Assembly: GCA_050246795.1 (NCBI GenBank)
Contig: JBFWVJ010000009.1
Location: 1 to 62,298, forward strand
Direction: 5' to 3'
Source: JBFWVJ01 sp050246795
GTDB lineage: Bacteria; Patescibacteriota; Gracilibacteria; JAUYGZ01
DNA length: 62,298 bases
The number at the start of each line of letters is the position of its first letter. Position 1 is the stretch's first letter. Positions 61,634 through 62,298 of this stretch are shown here, one piece after another. A model generated the notes under the pieces. The model was not told the origin of the DNA, searched no databases, and worked only from the letters and a program-made list of their open reading frames with translations. Both the position numbers and the translations under genes were made by a program.

Positions 61634-61993
61634 TTAAGCAGCAGGAGTCTCTGCAGGGCTTTCTGCTGGGGCTTGAGCAGCAGGAGCCGATGCTTCCTCA
61701 GGAACCTTGTCGGACTTCTTCTTGAACTGTTTTTTTAGGTCCACAAATCGATCCATTCCCGCGAAACCTTGCTTATTGAGTAATCTTGCCATGGTTTCTG
61801 TTGGACGAGCTCCGTGCTTGACCCAGTGTTCGATACGATCTTTTTTAAAGCTGATGTTCTTGGTTGAGGGAGAATAAGTCCCGAGTTTTTCCAAAAAATT
61901 CCCATCGTTTGAAGGGTTTGTCTTTTCGGTCACGACGATGGAATAAAAGGGAGCATTTTTTTTACCAGTTCGGCTCAATCGGATCATTAGCAT
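61634..61993 (-). CDS. rpsP: Ribosomal protein S16
   Basis: 119 residues; S16 helps assemble the 30S subunit. Starts MLMIRLSRTGKKNAPFYSIVV, then GNFLEKLGTYSP and the family motif HWVKHGARPTETMARLL. An Ala/Pro/Glu-rich tail of about 35 residues follows, as also seen in rpsF. A second in-frame ATG is at 61987. It is first in the rpsP-khpA operon; its 120-nt leader contains the ACGATT 9-nt tract and ends in a C/T-rich stretch. Confidence 0.95.
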   Translation of the reverse strand: MLMIRLSRTGKKNAPFYSIVVTEKTNPSNDGNFLEKLGTYSPSTKNISFKKDRIEHWVKHGARPTETMARLLNKQGFAGMDRFVDLKKQFKKKSDKVPEEASAPAAQAPAESPAETPAA

Positions 61994-62011
61994 AGGGTGG
62001 GACTATTAAGA

Positions 62012-62104
62012 GTTATGGGACGATTGGGACGATGGGGACGATTGCGAAGGCTCTTGGATTTTATTCCAGTAGTCTCTTCTTTCTCAATCGCCTCAATGAA
62101 TCCC
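62012..62104. repeat. 9-nt-phased inverted repeat tract (ACGATT class) in the rpsP leader
   Basis: GGGACGATT, GGGACGATG, GGGACGATT in exact 9-base register (62017-62043), and a complementary arm with TCTCAATCG/CCTCAATGA (62081-62104). It lies wholly between the rpsP promoter and start codon, so it is transcribed as leader RNA. Confidence 0.8.
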
Positions 62105-62122
62105 AAATTTTAAAGCTTGTAA

Positions 62123-62151
62123 AATCTAAAGAGATAGGGGGTTTTTGTCAA
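62123..62151 (-). promoter_or_regulatory. Sigma-70-type promoter of rpsP-khpA
   Basis: Minus strand TTGACA (62151-62146), 17 bases, TAGATT (62128-62123). The start near 62116 gives a leader of about 123 nt to ATG 61993. Confidence 0.75.
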
Positions 62152-62174
62152 GAAGAAGTGGGGAAGGGGCTTAG

Positions 62175-62298
62175 GCAGTGTTAACATAAGCATGCTAAGA
62201 TGAGCTCATCTTTACCAAAGTTATGCAGAAATTTCTAACTGATGAACAGTTTAATCATATTGCTCAATATTTTCCAATACCAAGAAAACCCGAAACAA
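62175..62298 (+). mobile_element. IS5-family element, left end (partial)
   Basis: Begins with the terminal repeat GCAGTGTTAACATAAG (62175-62190), the counterpart of the repeat at 108-123, and is preceded by TTAG (62171-62174), a YTAR-type target. A transposase start follows. The window ends inside the element. Confidence 0.8.
62223..62298 (+). CDS. IS5-family transposase, N-terminal fragment
   Basis: ATG 62223 opens a frame that continues to the window end: 25 codons beginning MQKFLTDEQFNHIAQYFP and continuing IPRKPET. The pattern LTDEQ(F/W)xxIxxxFPxPxxP is the N-terminal helix-turn-helix domain (DUF4096) of IS5-family transposases. It would be the same protein whose C-terminus lies at 1-117. 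Confidence 0.8.
   Translation, partial: MQKFLTDEQFNHIAQYFPIPRKPET

Noticed and set aside
1..62298. UGA read as glycine (code 25, as in Gracilibacteria/Absconditabacteria)
   Set aside because: Genes such as murG and rdgB end in TGA at expected lengths and no in-frame TGA interrupts conserved proteins.

Overview
The window looks like a chromosomal contig from a small, uncultured bacterium, most plausibly of the Patescibacteria/CPR radiation (Peregrinibacteria-like). This is inferred from a small TrbC/VirB2-type pilin common in that group, several SLH-domain surface proteins, compact housekeeping operons, many unrecognised proteins and ordinary use of UGA as stop (for example at murG). No 16S rRNA, tRNA or CRISPR array is present, so the placement is tentative. 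Almost no gene has a Shine-Dalgarno sequence. Start codons are instead usually preceded by a C/T-rich tract.

Layout. Both ends lie inside IS5-family elements. At the left (1-123) the element has cut the 3' end of a large DUF11/SdrD-type surface protein gene (101-3325). 3417-6279 carries a pseudouridine synthase, an MscS channel, a zincin and a double-ACT protein. 6313-8906 is a minus-strand block of four unknown genes. 9043-11668 encodes two exported SLH proteins, one fused to thioredoxin. 11787-14350 holds a second double-ACT protein, an FNR-type flavoprotein and an HPPD-like VOC dioxygenase. 14464-22094 is rpoBC. 22311-25849 has an RMD1/YagE protein, an NrnA-type phosphoesterase and rpsF-ssb-rpsR. 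25881-30666 has a Ser/Thr kinase, an unknown membrane protein, recR, nrdR and an unknown gene. 30857-34524 is dnaG-rpoD-greA. 34684-41803 encodes a membrane protein and a repeat-rich SLH surface protein. 41804-45918 has guaB, rdgB, a REP-flanked RAYT transposase and murG. 46016-52637 has two more kinase-like proteins around a small coiled-coil protein. 52634-59923 has an exported FnIII protein, a lipoprotein and the probable main S-layer gene. 60577-61993 has the pilin, khpA and rpsP.

How it fits together. Core information processing (transcription, primase, SSB, S6/S18/S16, nrdR, recR) is interleaved with a large cell-envelope programme: four SLH proteins, a truncated surface protein, a surface thioredoxin, a protein with 16 CxGxNC repeats, and three kinase-like proteins of which one is predicted to span the membrane. 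Surface disulfide chemistry and kinase sensing are inferences from domains and neighbourhood.

Most unusual signal. At least ten loci carry short degenerate tandem words in strict 9-nt or 7-nt phase. Most are arranged as a purine-rich arm followed by its pyrimidine-rich reverse complement, and the pyrimidine arm usually abuts a start codon. One 9-nt copy lies in frame inside murG and encodes tripeptide repeats. Also notable are a boxB/boxA-like (rrn-type) antitermination motif in the S-layer leader and a REP/RAYT unit that supplies codons to the genes on both sides.
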